Assembly (NCBI GenBank): GCA_000827325.1
Contig: KN832888.1
Location: forward strand, 162,069 to 226,068
Direction of reading: 5' to 3'
DNA from: Oidiodendron maius Zn
Lineage: Eukaryota; Ascomycota; Leotiomycetes; Myxotrichaceae
Length of the DNA stretch: 64,000 bases
Below are positions 45,171 to 56,623 of this stretch, piece by piece. The notes beneath the pieces were generated by a model. It ran no database searches. It worked only from the letters and a program-made list of their open reading frames with translations, and was not told the origin of the DNA. Position 1 is the stretch's first letter. Each line of letters begins with the position of its first letter. A program made the translations under genes and the position numbers.

Positions 45171-46595
45171 AGTGTCTAAGACAGAGGCAGGAGAGTCAAT
45201 TTTGATATCGAAAGCCATTGCATTCAGAAAATTGACAACCTATATCTCTTAGCTAACAGGCTATAGTAGCACACTACGGATGGGGTCAATACCGGTTTAG
45301 CATACCATCTATTGCCACTAAGTTTTGGTGGCCAACTAATTTTCGGTGGCCAACTAAGTTTGGGTGGCCAACTAATGCCCTCAGGAAATTCGAACCACGA
45401 TAAATGACCGCCCAACGTGGTGGCACATAAGACCGCATACGGGGTCTGTTGGACTTCAAGATAAGGCAATGCTTCGTCAACCGCGATCTGAGAGAGTCAG
45501 TGATGGCGAGAATGAGATCGAATGGGAATATAATTACGGGGTCATCTCTGGCATTGATAGCAAATATTGGCACACGGGATGCCAGTAAGGAGTCCGTGGA
45601 TGAAGCATCGCGATAATAGGCTCCCTCAGTAGGATACCCCCAGCTTGGAACCTGCACAGCTCGGTCGAATTCATGTAGGTACTTGACACTCCGTATTTTT
45701 TCGAGGTCGATCTTTTTATTTTTTGATACTTGATCGCGATGAAGCTCGATGAGTCTCTTCATGCTCGAACCCATCGTTTTTGAATAGACCTCCATTCCAA
45801 TCCACGATCGCTGCATACCACGGGAGCTGATCTCCAAGTTCCACGGATTCGAACAGACAACTGCCGCCTTCAACTCACATGCAGGCCCTTCTTCGCCGAG
45901 GTACTGCGTAATATTAGAATTGAGGCCTTGATAATGGCAAATTTCGGACTTACATTTATAAGTATATTTGCGCCAAGCGAGAAGCCAATACCGAATAATG
46001 GTCGATTAGGAAATGTTTTCCTCAGCCAATTAACTGTCTGGCGGCAATCCCATGTAGCTCTTGCATTATACAAGATATTACTCGTAACCTTATGCATAGC
46101 ACAACCTCTGGACGTCACAACACAGGCTTCCCATTGCCGCTCATTCTCTACTCCTACTAAAGGAGCTAGAACATGCCTCAAGTAGATCTCATATGAACCT
46201 CCTGATAGTCCATGCAAAACTACCAACATTGGGCGGTTGTCCTCAGACGTTATTTCAGAAAATTCATCCTCGCTGAAGTACGTGGTTCTAGGCGGAAGGG
46301 TATCGTCGGACTCTGAAAATGGTCGAGTCACGAAGTCAACAGCAAAAGAGCCATGATAGGCGGGATTTTCAGCCTCGAACAGCTTTCGTTTGTAGTAGAC
46401 TGGGGGCCCATCATGTTTCAAGGCAGTCCACATCGTCTGAAGGTGGCCATTGAAGAGAAGTGGATTCAGATAGCAAGGAGGTGTAGACTCCTTGCAGATC
46501 GATGCAAGATCGGTGGACGAGCCATCATTCTTTTCCAAGATAAGCGGTGCCGCGGAGTGCGTGAATGTGATTTTAGCACGGCCCAGCCATTCCAT
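45114..46595 (-). CDS. Alpha/beta hydrolase, EHT1/EEB1/ABHD1-3 (YheT) family
   Basis: Four exons, 45954-46595, 45538-45903, 45293-45487 and 45114-45239, encode 442 residues, close to yeast Eht1 and Eeb1. The family opening is PPCYLNPLLFNGHLQTMWTA. The nucleophile elbow is GFSLGAN (Ser206); the acid is in ARDDP (Asp334/335) and the base in GGHLSWFE (His364); all three look intact. HGLSGGSYEIYLRHVL is the oxyanion region. The last intron (53 nt) is supported because it restores KPVVNFLNAMAFDIKIDS. Relatives are medium-chain acyl-CoA:ethanol acyltransferases/esterases or phospholipases of lipid droplets and mitochondria. Oddities: a three-unit in-frame repeat (residues 374-392) right after the catalytic His, and a 3' end lying in a tandem duplication. 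Confidence 0.88.
45320..45376 (-). repeat. In-frame 18-bp repeat, three units, inside the hydrolase
   Basis: Three units encode SWPPK(L/I) in a row: ISWPPKLSWPPKISWPPKL. Close relatives that I recall pass from the catalytic His segment (GHLSWFE) almost directly to GxRWxxKPV, so this looks like a lineage-specific expansion of a short surface loop. Confidence 0.85.
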
Positions 46596-46973
46596 GGCTC
46601 AGGAACTGGACGGGTCTACCGTGAGGTGAGGTTAGACAGGGCTGGCCTTAACCCCTTGCACGTGATTTGGGTTTCCGGCAAGGACACGCCCTTCTCGATA
46701 ATACGCCCGCGTCAAAAATAGTGAAGAGACAAGCGATGGTCATAACATAATACGGCTAACAAGTATCTGATAGCGTTACCCTTGACAACATTGTAGGTTG
46801 TGGCTCTCAAAGTTTTCGACAAAAGAAAATCATCAGCCTCGGCATGTCTTCCATCCAATTGGGGTCTGAGACGCTCGGGCCATGGCTTAGTCATTAAAAC
46901 GACGCGCTGCACCGCTGTGGTCTACTTCATTGTAGATGACTTCACAGCGCGAGACTGGATAAGTTGGAGAACC
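46596..46973. promoter_or_regulatory. Divergent promoter, hydrolase and MAU2
   Basis: 378 bp between two divergent starts. No gene or repeat seen. Confidence 0.5.
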
Positions 46974-49519
46974 ATGTCGTATCCAGGTGGGCCGCCACAT
47001 GGCTATGGTGGCTACTGGAATGACCACAATCCGCCAAATTCATATCCGTACGGAATCCAAGGGATGCATCCCCATCCCACCCAATATGGAGCGAGACCGC
47101 AGTACGAACTACCGCCGCAGACGCAGATGGCAGCGTACCAAAATCCTATGTTGCAGTACACCAACACTCAAGGCAACATGCAGATGGGACAACCTATGAG
47201 CCATTTTGAAGCTCCGCCTCCGCCTCCGCCTCCTGCCCAGCCGACCTTCGAACATTCCGCGTTCATAAATCCCGCCCAGCTCTTTTCACAGCAGCCTGGA
47301 CATCCCCCACAGTCTCACCGCGCCGAAATGCCGGCTCCTCACAGTCGTTCTGCATCGACCTCTGTGCTGGCATCAGGATCTCAAGTCCAGCCTATACAAA
47401 CGCCCAACGTACCGCTCGATCGTTCACTCCTGTTGATGTCACTCGCCGAAGAGTTCTTTGATGCAGCGCATAGCATTGCTCCTTCAGTCACCCTCTCAAG
47501 AACTGGCGAAAATGTCGAGGTCTATGAGAAACTTATTTCCACAGGGTTGGCCTGCTTAGATACTGCGCTGAGTCACGTCCGATTAGCTCCAAGGGTGGAA
47601 GCAAACATTCGGTTGCGATATGCAGGTGTACTTTATGAAGAGACTGAAAACTTCATGGAAGCCGAGATTGCGTTGAGCAAAGGCATCGCGTTATGCGACA
47701 GGGTTTGTTTCTAGCTGTCATGATTTGCATACTCTAACACCAACTCAGAACCACTACTACGACCTCAAATACGCAATGCAACTTCTGCTCGCCCAATTCA
47801 TGTTTAAGAAGAGTCCTAAAGCCTCATTGAAAGCCTTGGACAGCTATATATCCAACGCAGAAGCGTAAGGAAATATGGCGGGTTTCATCCCAACCATCTT
47901 GCTGACACACCAATAGGTACCAGCATATATCTTGGGTCTATGCACTCCGTTTTGAACGAGCAGCCCATTCGTTGGAGTCCAGCAGCCTTACAGATTATCA
48001 TGCTGCCCTGCAGAATCTGCGGAGCATAGCAAAACTTGCGGGCGAGCAAAATGATCGACCCATATACATGATGGCATCTCTCATGGAAGCTATGGCTCAC
48101 TTAAAATCTACTGGCCCTGAATCCATGGAGCATGCGCAAAGGGCCATTGCCGCTGTTTGGGCATATCAGCTGGATAGCGATAACAGGATTCCACAACTTC
48201 TTGGTCTGGCGCACATCCTAGATGTGGCATGTAGCCTCAGACAAGGCAACCCGACAGTGATGATTAACAAGTTGAAACTCATGCAGACTATGATGGATGA
48301 GGCTCTGCGAGATCCTACCTGGAGCACAACAAGCAATGTTATCGCAATTCCTATCAACCGAGCACAGAATAGTTCGCAGGTGGTTAGTCCTGACACTAGG
48401 ACGGTCCTGGGTATTGGAAACGATGGCCGCGACAATCTCATGCTGTCATTTGTTAGTAAGAAAGACGCATTCAGCATTACGTTAGTTATGGTGACCCTAA
48501 TGGTAAATCCGTGCTTACAACTGACAGGTATCTCCTTTGTGGAATGGTATTTCTGCATCGGAATTCTACAAGCGATCAGAAAGGCTTTAAATACCTAGAA
48601 ACGGGATTGAACTCATTAGAAGGTAAGGAATTGTGCCATTTGTAATCAAGTCCTAATATAATGTTTAGCGGATATGCGTGCCCCTCGAGCATCATCCGGT
48701 GTCTTGCCCGATTGCATTGCAACTCTACAGTGGCGTGGGCAAATAATGTGTTATTTAAATTGTTATATGGCATTTTGTGCCGCTGCCATCACAGATTGGG
48801 CAACTGCTAAAGGGCATATCGAGAAAGTGGAAACAACAGCTAGGGATTTCGATGTCCCTCTAGTTGGTCCGCTCGGATCTGTTCTTGTTTATCTTACCGG
48901 AGTGTATTACCAGGGCATCGGCGATCTCGACACAGCATTGGAAATATTTCAAGGCAAAACATTCGAGCTTCCTGCCGAAACGGGGAAGACGAACATGATG
49001 AATTCGGCAGATCAGGTTGAGCGCGATATTGCTTTGCTTGCGGCACTTAACTCGCTCTGGATCCTGCAAGACGGCGACCGGAAGAACCCTAGCAGGAATA
49101 CAACCTTAATAGCGAGACTGGAGCCTCTATGCAAGAGTCATCCAAATAAGGATATTGAGACGGCCTTCAATCTTGTCATGGCAACAGTTGAGACGCATCC
49201 GGCGGCCGCCCTTTTCCAGGTCAAGAATTGCCTACGGGCAGCGCTTAATGGAGCTCAAACAACCGCCAACACTCAGTTTCTCTGCATTACCCTGAGTGTC
49301 ATGTGCAATAGATTCTTTTCCAATGTTGTAGGCGCTCAAGCGGAGAAAAGCGCCCAGGCCGCGTCTGTCCAGGCTCAGAAGAGCGGGAATATTTTATGGA
49401 GGAGTGTTGCAGATGGGATGCTTGCGCAGTGCTATGAAGTAAATGGCAAGGCTGCTGATGCAAAATTTACCAGAGATCACGCATTCAAGCTTGCCCAAAT
49501 GGCGTTACCGGACATCTAA
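46974..49519 (+). CDS. Cohesin loading factor MAU2/SCC4
   Basis: Five exons, 46974-47702, 47749-47864, 47917-48480, 48528-48622 and 48669-49519, encode 784 residues, the usual filamentous-fungal length. Residues 1-150 are disordered and rich in Pro, Gln, Tyr and Gly, with a seven-proline run. The rest is a superhelix of TPR-like helical pairs: LRYAGVLYEETENFMEAEIALSK, YDLKYAMQLLLAQFMFKKSPKASL, and near the end CITLSVMCNRFFSNVVGAQAEKS. With Scc2/Nipbl it forms the loader that places cohesin on chromosomes; Scc4 binds the Scc2 N-terminus and helps recruit the loader to nucleosome-free DNA. All four joins keep frame and restore repeats. It is divergent from the hydrolase gene. Confidence 0.9.
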
Positions 49520-50026
49520 TTGGTCTCGATGTGTTTATTGTCTTGCAGATGGAGGCGTACCGGGCATACTTTGAGTTGGTAACAGGTAGGGCCATGAGAT
49601 TTGCATTGCATGTATGGATCATTGGCATGGCGCTATCTTATACCCATTTGCATTTTCGCCTGTAAGGAGGAGCTTTTCAAAAAGTCGCAAGGAGAGTGTA
49701 TGTTGGCTCAGATCTAGTCAATTCCATAGCTTGTTAAATGGAGTTATCTAGTAGGAAACACCGACTATAGTCGCATTATCACAAGTCGTGCCATTACCTA
49801 GAGCACTTTACGCTCTTTCCCTGTCCAGCGCCTCAACAATCTCGCGTTCTTAGTTACATATCTTGAATCTTTGTTCCATGGGAAGGTTGGAGCCAGTCAC
49901 GTGGGTGGCCGTTGTTAAAACCGGGGTACCGCCAGATCCCTGTTCAAAAGCCGACTCGAAAAAAAGTTAAGGAGCTGTAACCATCACCAGTTGGGCGGTT
50001 GCAACCAGCTCTCAATTCTTCGTGTC
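49520..50026. promoter_or_regulatory. Intergenic, MAU2 to PET127
   Basis: Non-coding spacer of about 500 bp. In-frame codons precede the PET127 ATG from 49991 but lack an ATG. No gene seen. Confidence 0.5.
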
Positions 50027-53000
50027 ATGCTCACTTCACTACCTCGCAGATGCCTGACGACGCGGCCGTCATACATCTGTACAGCATGCCTGACTGGTAT
50101 TTTAGGATATCCTGAACTGACGGGCCGCAAAGCTTTCTCTACTACTACAGCTACCTCCATCGGACAAAAGCGCAGCCAACGTCTGCGCCGCAAACGCTGG
50201 ATTCGAAGCATTCAAGATCTGCCACGAATCTCAAGTTCTAGGCGCGCCCTTGAAAGTTTGAGGAAATCCCTAGTGGCAGACGAGAAAAAAGTCGAGCGCG
50301 AGAGAAAGGCAACGAGTAAGAAATCGACCGCGTCGAACCAAACCGAGTCGGACAAAGCTGCATCGAAAAAGAGACCAAAGAAATCGAAAGTTAAAAAGGC
50401 ATCAGAGCCCGCAGAGAATGCTGAGGCGACAAAAGAAAAGAAAAATGATGCTTCCATAGGCAATGACAACTTTTTGGGACAACGGGTAAGATCCACGGCC
50501 GGAAAGCCAAAGAAGTCAAATACAGCAGAAAAGCTAGTCAAGAAGCCAAAGTCCGCGAAGAGTTTAAAGGCATCGAAACCGAAAGTAAACGAATCTGGTA
50601 CGGCAGTTCGTCGCGTGAATGTAAAGACGGCCATCAATAAGAGTGAAGCAAGCCCAGCAGTTCGTCGTGTGAATTCTACAAGAGCTAAACCCCATGTCGT
50701 GGTTGGTGAGACGAGCAATGCGGCCCGGGCGAAACTGGTCAAGATCATCGAGGATGGGAATCTATCTCCAAGTGATAGGGTGAAAGCTGTGCGAAGTCTG
50801 CGTGCCAGCCTGTCGCAAACCCCGTCCAGTAAAGAGCCTAGCATTCTTCCCCAGAAAGTGGCGGATACAATGAGCATCAAAGAGGGAATGTTGCAGTCGC
50901 CAGAAAAGAGGAGTTTAGCATCGGATCGAGGTTCAAAAGGCAAAGGCAGTCGACGCATGGTTTGGCAAGGGCTCGCAACTCCCAAGCCAGTCAGGACAGG
51001 TCCTATGAAAAGCAAACCCGGCTTTGACATTAAATCAGTTGATGCAGATGGCCTCCGCTTAACACCTTTAGAAGTTCCGCAACCCCCAGTGCCAAAACTG
51101 TCTTACGGACTTGAAAGGGTCCTTTTTAACCCCGGTGTATACCACCTCCAGGACCCTCGGTCTCGGGTATATAACTTCGATCCTTATCTAGCGAAGATCA
51201 TGCCAGTCAGCGAATTCGACTTCAACGCCCTTAAGCAGTACATCACCTCCTCGCGTGACGAAACCCTACTGAAATTTGCCAAGGGAGAAAGCAAGAAGTA
51301 TACCGGATCGACATCTAGCATGACAGCCGCCCTTTCCCATTTTCATTTCCTCCTCTCACAGTGGCGGCCCATCAACACGGGAGCACTCTCACAGAGCTTT
51401 CCAGTTCCGTATAGCTCTTTCACTAGTTTGCAGCGCGGCCCATCGGCTGTATTCTTACGGTGGAAGGATGGGGTGTACGCTATTGATGCCGACAAGCAAT
51501 ATGACACCGCCAATATACTAAGTATGCTTGGTAAGTCAATGGAGAAGCTGCTCACGCTCTCAACAGAAGACTTCGAAAAGTATCGCCGAGAGAACTCGGA
51601 CCAGATCACGGAAGAGCAACGTAATGAGGCAGAGGCGTTCAATTACACGACGATTGGAGACTTCCTCCTCAGATCTCAGCTCGATGCGTACGACCCTCGA
51701 CTGCCAGGGACCGGCATGTTTGATCTGAAGACGAGAGCCGTAGTCTCAATTCGGATGGATGCTCAGGAGTACGAGCAGGGAATGGGCTACGAGATCAAGG
51801 GACGGCATGGGGAGTATGAATCATTTGAGCGCGAATATTACGACTTGATCCGAGCCGCTTTTTTGAAGTATTCCCTGCAGGTCCGGATGGGCCGCATGGA
51901 CGGTATCTTTGTTGCCTTCCATAACACACAACGAATCTTCGGGTTCCAATACATTAGTCTGTCAGAGATGGACTACGCGTTGCACGGGACGGATGACACC
52001 ACCATTGGAGATTTGGAATTCAAGCTCAGCCTAGACTTGCTGAATCGGGTGCTTGACAAGGCGAGTGCAAAGTATCCCGAGAAGTCTCTGCGTCTTCATT
52101 TCGAGACGAGGGGTAGCGAGACTCCTTTCATGTACGTATTTGCCGAGCCCATGGAGGAAGATGAGATCCAGAGCCTTCAGGAGTCGAATAAGGCTTCCAT
52201 CTTGGAATTCGAGCGAAATATCCTTGGCCTGGACATCAAGACCGAGGAGGAGCTGTTGGAGGAACGGAAGAATACGGAGTGGCAGTCACTTCGCGCAAAG
52301 GTAGAAGAGAGCATGAAGAAGGATGAGTTTGATATCCAAGAGGCTAGAAAATTTGCAGAGACAATGATGGAGGAGAGCGATTCCATTCTTGGGGAGCTCT
52401 CTGCCGAAGAGAAGGAGAAGTTTATGGATGAATTGATGGCCAGTTTCGAGAGCGTTGACCATAGCGCGGAATCCAACACAGCTAGCGAGACAGAGGATCC
52501 CAATAATGAAGCTGCAGAGGAAGATGAAAATGGAGCCTCTGCAACCAGCGAAACGGAGGACGGCGACGACGATATAGAAGATGCGAACGAGGATGACGTA
52601 GAAAACGGAGTAGAGGATGAAGATGACGAGGAGCAAAACGAAGAGGAGGAAGCGGAAGAGGAAGAGGAAGGTGAAGATGAAGAGGACGAGGACGAGGACG
52701 AGGAGGGACAGGAACATGAAGGGGAAGAGGAAGAAGATGACGTCGAAAAGCAATCCGATGAACTTGTTGAGACTGAAAACAATGAGCTCGAGATTGGAGA
52801 TACGGTTGCGAGCCAGTTCGAGAGTGACGCCGATGTTGTTCGTGATGTGTTAGAAGATGAACAAATCGATAAAGATGAGCATGCTACGGTGGGCCTAGTC
52901 GAGAACGAACAGCTGGAGCTGCAGAAGGAAGAGGATCTTCTCTCAAACAATGATGCTGAGGGAGATAGTCAGCTCACAGACGAGACTGCCATGAGCGAAG

Positions 53001-53431
53001 CTCTCCAACAAGACCAAGCTGCTACAGAAATGGACAACACGACCGCACCGCCTGACATCCTGGCCATGACGCTGACTATTCGCAACAAAGTTAATGGGCA
53101 CTATATTGAAAGGCCGGTGACTCTTAGCAAGGAAGATAATTGGACCGTCGAGTATGCCTTGGCGGAAGTGTCTGAACCAAGCCGCGCTCGCCTCCTCTAT
53201 GATGCCACGAAGAGGCGGCGTGCGGCTGTCTTGAGCTCTGAGAAGAGCGACGAAGCCAACCCATGGAATAATGAGTATGTTGCGAGGTTGAGAGCGCTTA
53301 GTCGCAAGGGACAAGAGTGGAGAGAGAACCAGAGCAGGCTCGAAGAAGTGGAAGGTCCACCTAAAGTTTTGAACTTGGTGGAAGAACCTCTATCTAAAAA
53401 TAACTCAGAGAACGGAGAGAAGCAGGAGTAA
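50027..53431 (+). CDS. PET127: Mitochondrial RNA-processing protein PET127
   Basis: A single exon encodes 1134 residues. Residues 1-60 are rich in Arg, Ser and Thr without acidic residues (MLTSLPRRCLTTRPSYIC), a mitochondrial import signal. Residues 60-330 are Lys/Ser/Ala-rich and disordered. The conserved Pet127 core spans about residues 350-730: GLERVLFNPGVYHLQDPRSRVYNFDPYLAK, KGESKKYTGSTSSMTAALSHFHF, GTGMFDLKTRAVVSIRMD and MGRMDGIFVAFHNTQRIFGF. The core is known to be related to PD-(D/E)XK nucleases; the DLK triad-like motif is present. In yeast Pet127 is tied to 5' processing and stability of mitochondrial RNAs and to the exoribonuclease complex. An unusual acidic Glu/Asp tract lies near residues 815-915. 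A conserved basic tail (EYVARLRALSRKGQEWRENQ) closes the protein. Confidence 0.92.
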   Translation: MLTSLPRRCLTTRPSYICTACLTGILGYPELTGRKAFSTTTATSIGQKRSQRLRRKRWIRSIQDLPRISSSRRALESLRKSLVADEKKVERERKATSKKSTASNQTESDKAASKKRPKKSKVKKASEPAENAEATKEKKNDASIGNDNFLGQRVRSTAGKPKKSNTAEKLVKKPKSAKSLKASKPKVNESGTAVRRVNVKTAINKSEASPAVRRVNSTRAKPHVVVGETSNAARAKLVKIIEDGNLSPSDRVKAVRSLRASLSQTPSSKEPSILPQKVADTMSIKEGMLQSPEKRSLASDRGSKGKGSRRMVWQGLATPKPVRTGPMKSKPGFDIKSVDADGLRLTPLEVPQPPVPKLSYGLERVLFNPGVYHLQDPRSRVYNFDPYLAKIMPVSEFDFNALKQYITSSRDETLLKFAKGESKKYTGSTSSMTAALSHFHFLLSQWRPINTGALSQSFPVPYSSFTSLQRGPSAVFLRWKDGVYAIDADKQYDTANILSMLGKSMEKLLTLSTEDFEKYRRENSDQITEEQRNEAEAFNYTTIGDFLLRSQLDAYDPRLPGTGMFDLKTRAVVSIRMDAQEYEQGMGYEIKGRHGEYESFEREYYDLIRAAFLKYSLQVRMGRMDGIFVAFHNTQRIFGFQYISLSEMDYALHGTDDTTIGDLEFKLSLDLLNRVLDKASAKYPEKSLRLHFETRGSETPFMYVFAEPMEEDEIQSLQESNKASILEFERNILGLDIKTEEELLEERKNTEWQSLRAKVEESMKKDEFDIQEARKFAETMMEESDSILGELSAEEKEKFMDELMASFESVDHSAESNTASETEDPNNEAAEEDENGASATSETEDGDDDIEDANEDDVENGVEDEDDEEQNEEEEAEEEEEGEDEEDEDEDEEGQEHEGEEEEDDVEKQSDELVETENNELEIGDTVASQFESDADVVRDVLEDEQIDKDEHATVGLVENEQLELQKEEDLLSNNDAEGDSQLTDETAMSEALQQDQAATEMDNTTAPPDILAMTLTIRNKVNGHYIERPVTLSKEDNWTVEYALAEVSEPSRARLLYDATKRRRAAVLSSEKSDEANPWNNEYVARLRALSRKGQEWRENQSRLEEVEGPPKVLNLVEEPLSKNNSENGEKQE
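52560..52760 (+). repeat. Low-complexity GAA/GAC-rich tract encoding an acidic run
   Basis: Purine-rich triplets on the plus strand encode a long run of Glu and Asp in PET127. The same tract read backwards gives spurious serine-rich frames. Confidence 0.85.
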
Positions 53432-55261
53432 TCGACTTTTTGTACAGAAGTGTATGACTATAAATGATTTGGGCAAGAGGGGCGTTGTGGTTGGGATTGC
53501 ATCTGCCGTGCATTATCACGCCGCCAAATCTAGAATATAATTATAAATGTGCCATAACTCGTCCCTCAATGACATAGACATGTTGTATCTAAGTTCCAAT
53601 CGCAAGTTTAGTTACAATCCGTCAAATTCAACAGGTTGCGCATCACACTGAGTACTTGACTGTGATCGCATTTACCCCAGAAAATCCAACGCCTGGCAGG
53701 AAGGAATTGGCAGTCGTACGGTTCCAAGACATAAAGCATTCACTTTTCCCCGCCCTTTTACTTAAGCACGCACCTCTAAAGCCGAAAATTAATTATATGT
53801 CGCACTGGAGCTGTGTTGGCAAGAGCTTCGGGAGGATTCGTTCGAGATCAACCCCACTTCCGAGGTTAGATTCATGACTTGAAATAAGCATTTTGATTAC
53901 CAACGCACTCTTGGTTTAGTGTAAGTGATATTCGGCTGTGCTAGATGTTACACAGCGCTAATCCCCTGGCTAGGGTAAAATCAGCGCTTCCCATGCGGTA
54001 TCCGTGTGGTCACATGATTATATCAGGTGAAAACCTGCGCTGGCCCGTGAGTATATATCCATTACCAGTCCAGTTTGGACGCCGCTGACACGCTCATAGC
54101 GGGTTCGATTCCCGGAGGGTGCATGTAACTATCTTTTTGCATCATGGGAGTAATTGAGGATGTAAGATGGGATGCCTTTTTGGGTTTCCAGTTCGTCCCA
54201 TGCAGATGCGATAGGCGAGATTGGAGATTCTTGTGGATGGCTTAACACCTTCTGGCATAAACTTCAACTGAGGATAGCCTTGCAGGATGGGACGCTATAT
54301 TTCTCCATAAGCGTCCTTCTCGCACTACACACCACAGCATGAAGAATTATATGTTGCTCGCAAAACTTATCAGATTATGGTAAGCCACATCAGTTTTCCC
54401 AACCTATGTCGAGCTCAAAGAGCGCCACGCTACGCAAAAAGAAGGACCAGATAGGGGAGGATGAAGATAAGAATTATACGGTATAGGGGTAGACAGAGGA
54501 AGAGGCAGGGGCAGGGTGGGCAATGTTAAGAGGCCCTGGAGAAGCACACGAGCTACTCTTCTCCACCCATAAGACGGGCCACAGCGCTTATCCGATGGTA
54601 ACAACGACTTCCATCCTTAGCATAGCAATATAGAGAATGCACTGGTTCCAAATATATTGCCGCCAAAGGATATGACTTCCGAATATTGAGCTTCGTCGTA
54701 CATATATCGGACTGCGCAGCCGAAATGGATGTCCCGATTTAGGACCCCATGCTGAACCCACTGTATTTCTCCTGCCTGCCATATAATTGGCGACAGGAGT
54801 TATTAGACTTGCCGAATCTGTCTTGAGACATCTGGGATCCTGCTATGTTGTGCAGAAGCCTATATCTCAAATTTCTCGACCCTGTAGATTTCCCATAGAT
54901 CCGATCAATGCCAGTCATTTTGCTATGCCAATCGACATCTGCAGGTAAGTAGACCAAAGCACAAGAAAAGTAAATAAATATCGGCTGACGCGTGATTAAA
55001 CCATATCAGCTGGCTCCGACTCACAAGAGGTGTTTATATCTGGTTCCTCTTTTTGAATCTAGCGCCTGTTAGATGTGCTGTCAGCTCTTAGATACACAAA
55101 GTATGGCTCCCAGTCTGCAGGTCCATCCAAATAGGACGCAAGGCGACCGGATGCACTTAAATAGTACGGGAGTTGAAGCATTACAAGAAGGCTGTACCTC
55201 AACCTAAACTCAAACTCTGGCACTCTCTCCGTAATATCACCACTGCTGGCTCGATTCCAAT
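53432..55261. other. Gene-free region with a tRNA T-arm-like fragment
   Basis: About 1.8 kb without supported coding sequence. At 54100-54123 it holds GCGGGTTCGATTCCCGG followed by AGGGTGCA, which looks like the T-arm and 3' acceptor strand of a tRNA, but no matching D-arm, anticodon arm or 5' acceptor strand is found upstream. Confidence 0.5.
54100..54123 (+). other. tRNA-like 3' fragment (T-arm plus acceptor strand)
   Basis: The T-loop consensus GGTTCGATTCC is exact, which also equals a box B promoter element. The T-stem has one G-G mismatch at its outer pair. No complementary GCACCCT is present in the 150 bp upstream. It is probably a tRNA relic or chance match. Confidence 0.35.
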
Positions 55262-56623
55262 ATGCTGCCCCCGGTTTCCCGCCCCGACGACGTTGAGGCG
55301 TACAGATGGAAGGAGACGAGCCCGGGCCGGTTTGAGCGCCATATTGACGGCATCGAGCTCTTCTTCACTAAGGTCAATGCCGCTACGCCTCAGCCATTAG
55401 AAGTAGGGGTGGTTAGGGGGCGAGTCACCATAGATCATTCCTTTGATGATATCCATGATCGGCTCAGAAATGCCTGGATAACTCTACGGTATGATCACCC
55501 GTTTATGGCCACCTCAATTGTGGACGAAAAAGCCACCTACCAAACCCCAAGCTCATCGGATCTCGAGGAGTGGGTGAACTCGACGCTTCTCATCTGCAAC
55601 GACATGGACGATCCTGTGACGCGACTGAAGCCGAACGTTGGGGCTTCACTGTTCCCTATACTTGAGAACAAAAGAGCAAATCTAATAATCAAATGTCCGC
55701 ACCGATATATTGATGGCCATGGCATGATCCAGTTGCTGAATAACCTTGTCCATCTAGTTGTCAACCCGCGGGCCGCTACTTTCGGCGACGAGGCAAAGAA
55801 TTTATCACCGTCCTTACGGATTGCCGCAGGTGTACCAAATCCTTCACCCGAGAGGGTTCGGGAGACCATGCAGACACTTGCTGCGTTCTTTTCTAGGCCT
55901 CCCTCAAACAGATTAAAGCCACTCGACTCCTTTAATCGACCTGGCGTCCCGATATGGAAAATTATGGCATTTTCTCCCAAAGACACGGAGGAAATTGTGA
56001 AAGGCGCAAAATTCAATGGTGTTACAGTCACACACGTCATCTGCGCAAGCGTGGCTCTTGCAACGAAGGCAATCGGAGGGGATGACGGACCGTGGCCAAA
56101 TCTGGTGCCATTCAGCCTTCGACCGTACCTCTTGTCTCCGTATGACAACGCAGATCTTTACCCTGTCTCCTGCTGGGTGCTACAGATACCGGTAGTGGCA
56201 GAGCTGGCTGACCTAATCTCTACTGCAAAACAGATTAAGGCTGGCTACACAACTGTTCTCGGAAAAGAGCTCGCAATCCAGGCAGCGTCATTCGACCATT
56301 TCTACGAGAAGATTGTTCCCGGCCAATTTGACCTGGCAACGATGATGACGCCGAATATCTCGTCCTTAGGCGTACTTGACTCTATATTCACTGCGGCAAG
56401 CATCCCGACTATCAAGGTATCTAATTTTCAGTTAGGAATTGATATGGTCGATGAAGGATTCATTGGTTGTCATGCATGGACTTTCCAGGGACGTTTACAC
56501 ATTAGTGCAAGCTATCTTAGCGTACGATACAGCGAGGACATGGTACGAGAGTACCTACATCGGGTGGCGACTGCATTAGGGGGTGGCCTAGGTGTAGAGC
56601 TTCAACCAACTTTTAGCAGATGA
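55262..56623 (+). CDS. HxxxDG acyltransferase, TRI3/condensation-domain-like
   Basis: A single exon encodes 453 residues. The catalytic HxxxDG motif is HRYIDG (His147-Gly152), used by chloramphenicol-acetyltransferase-fold and BAHD-like acyltransferases. The layout matches fungal stand-alone enzymes like trichothecene 15-O-acetyltransferase: an RPDDVEAYRWKETSPGRFERHIDGIELFF opening, RNAWITLRYDHPFMATS before the motif, and a C-terminal half with VTHVICASVALATKA and PFSLRPYL. The DFGWG motif of plant BAHD enzymes is not seen, which fits the TRI3-like group. The likely donor is an acyl-CoA and the acceptor a hydroxyl on a small metabolite; neither can be named. There is no polyketide, peptide or terpene synthase nearby, so it does not sit in a visible cluster. 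Confidence 0.82.
   Translation: MLPPVSRPDDVEAYRWKETSPGRFERHIDGIELFFTKVNAATPQPLEVGVVRGRVTIDHSFDDIHDRLRNAWITLRYDHPFMATSIVDEKATYQTPSSSDLEEWVNSTLLICNDMDDPVTRLKPNVGASLFPILENKRANLIIKCPHRYIDGHGMIQLLNNLVHLVVNPRAATFGDEAKNLSPSLRIAAGVPNPSPERVRETMQTLAAFFSRPPSNRLKPLDSFNRPGVPIWKIMAFSPKDTEEIVKGAKFNGVTVTHVICASVALATKAIGGDDGPWPNLVPFSLRPYLLSPYDNADLYPVSCWVLQIPVVAELADLISTAKQIKAGYTTVLGKELAIQAASFDHFYEKIVPGQFDLATMMTPNISSLGVLDSIFTAASIPTIKVSNFQLGIDMVDEGFIGCHAWTFQGRLHISASYLSVRYSEDMVREYLHRVATALGGGLGVELQPTFSR

Noticed and set aside
52177-52950. A serine-rich 257-codon frame on the minus strand
   Set aside because: It is the reverse reading of the acidic tract of PET127, whose coding frame is well supported.
54050-54123. 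A complete tRNA gene
   Set aside because: Only a T-arm and 3' strand are present. The T-stem has a mismatch and no D-arm or paired 5' acceptor strand is found.
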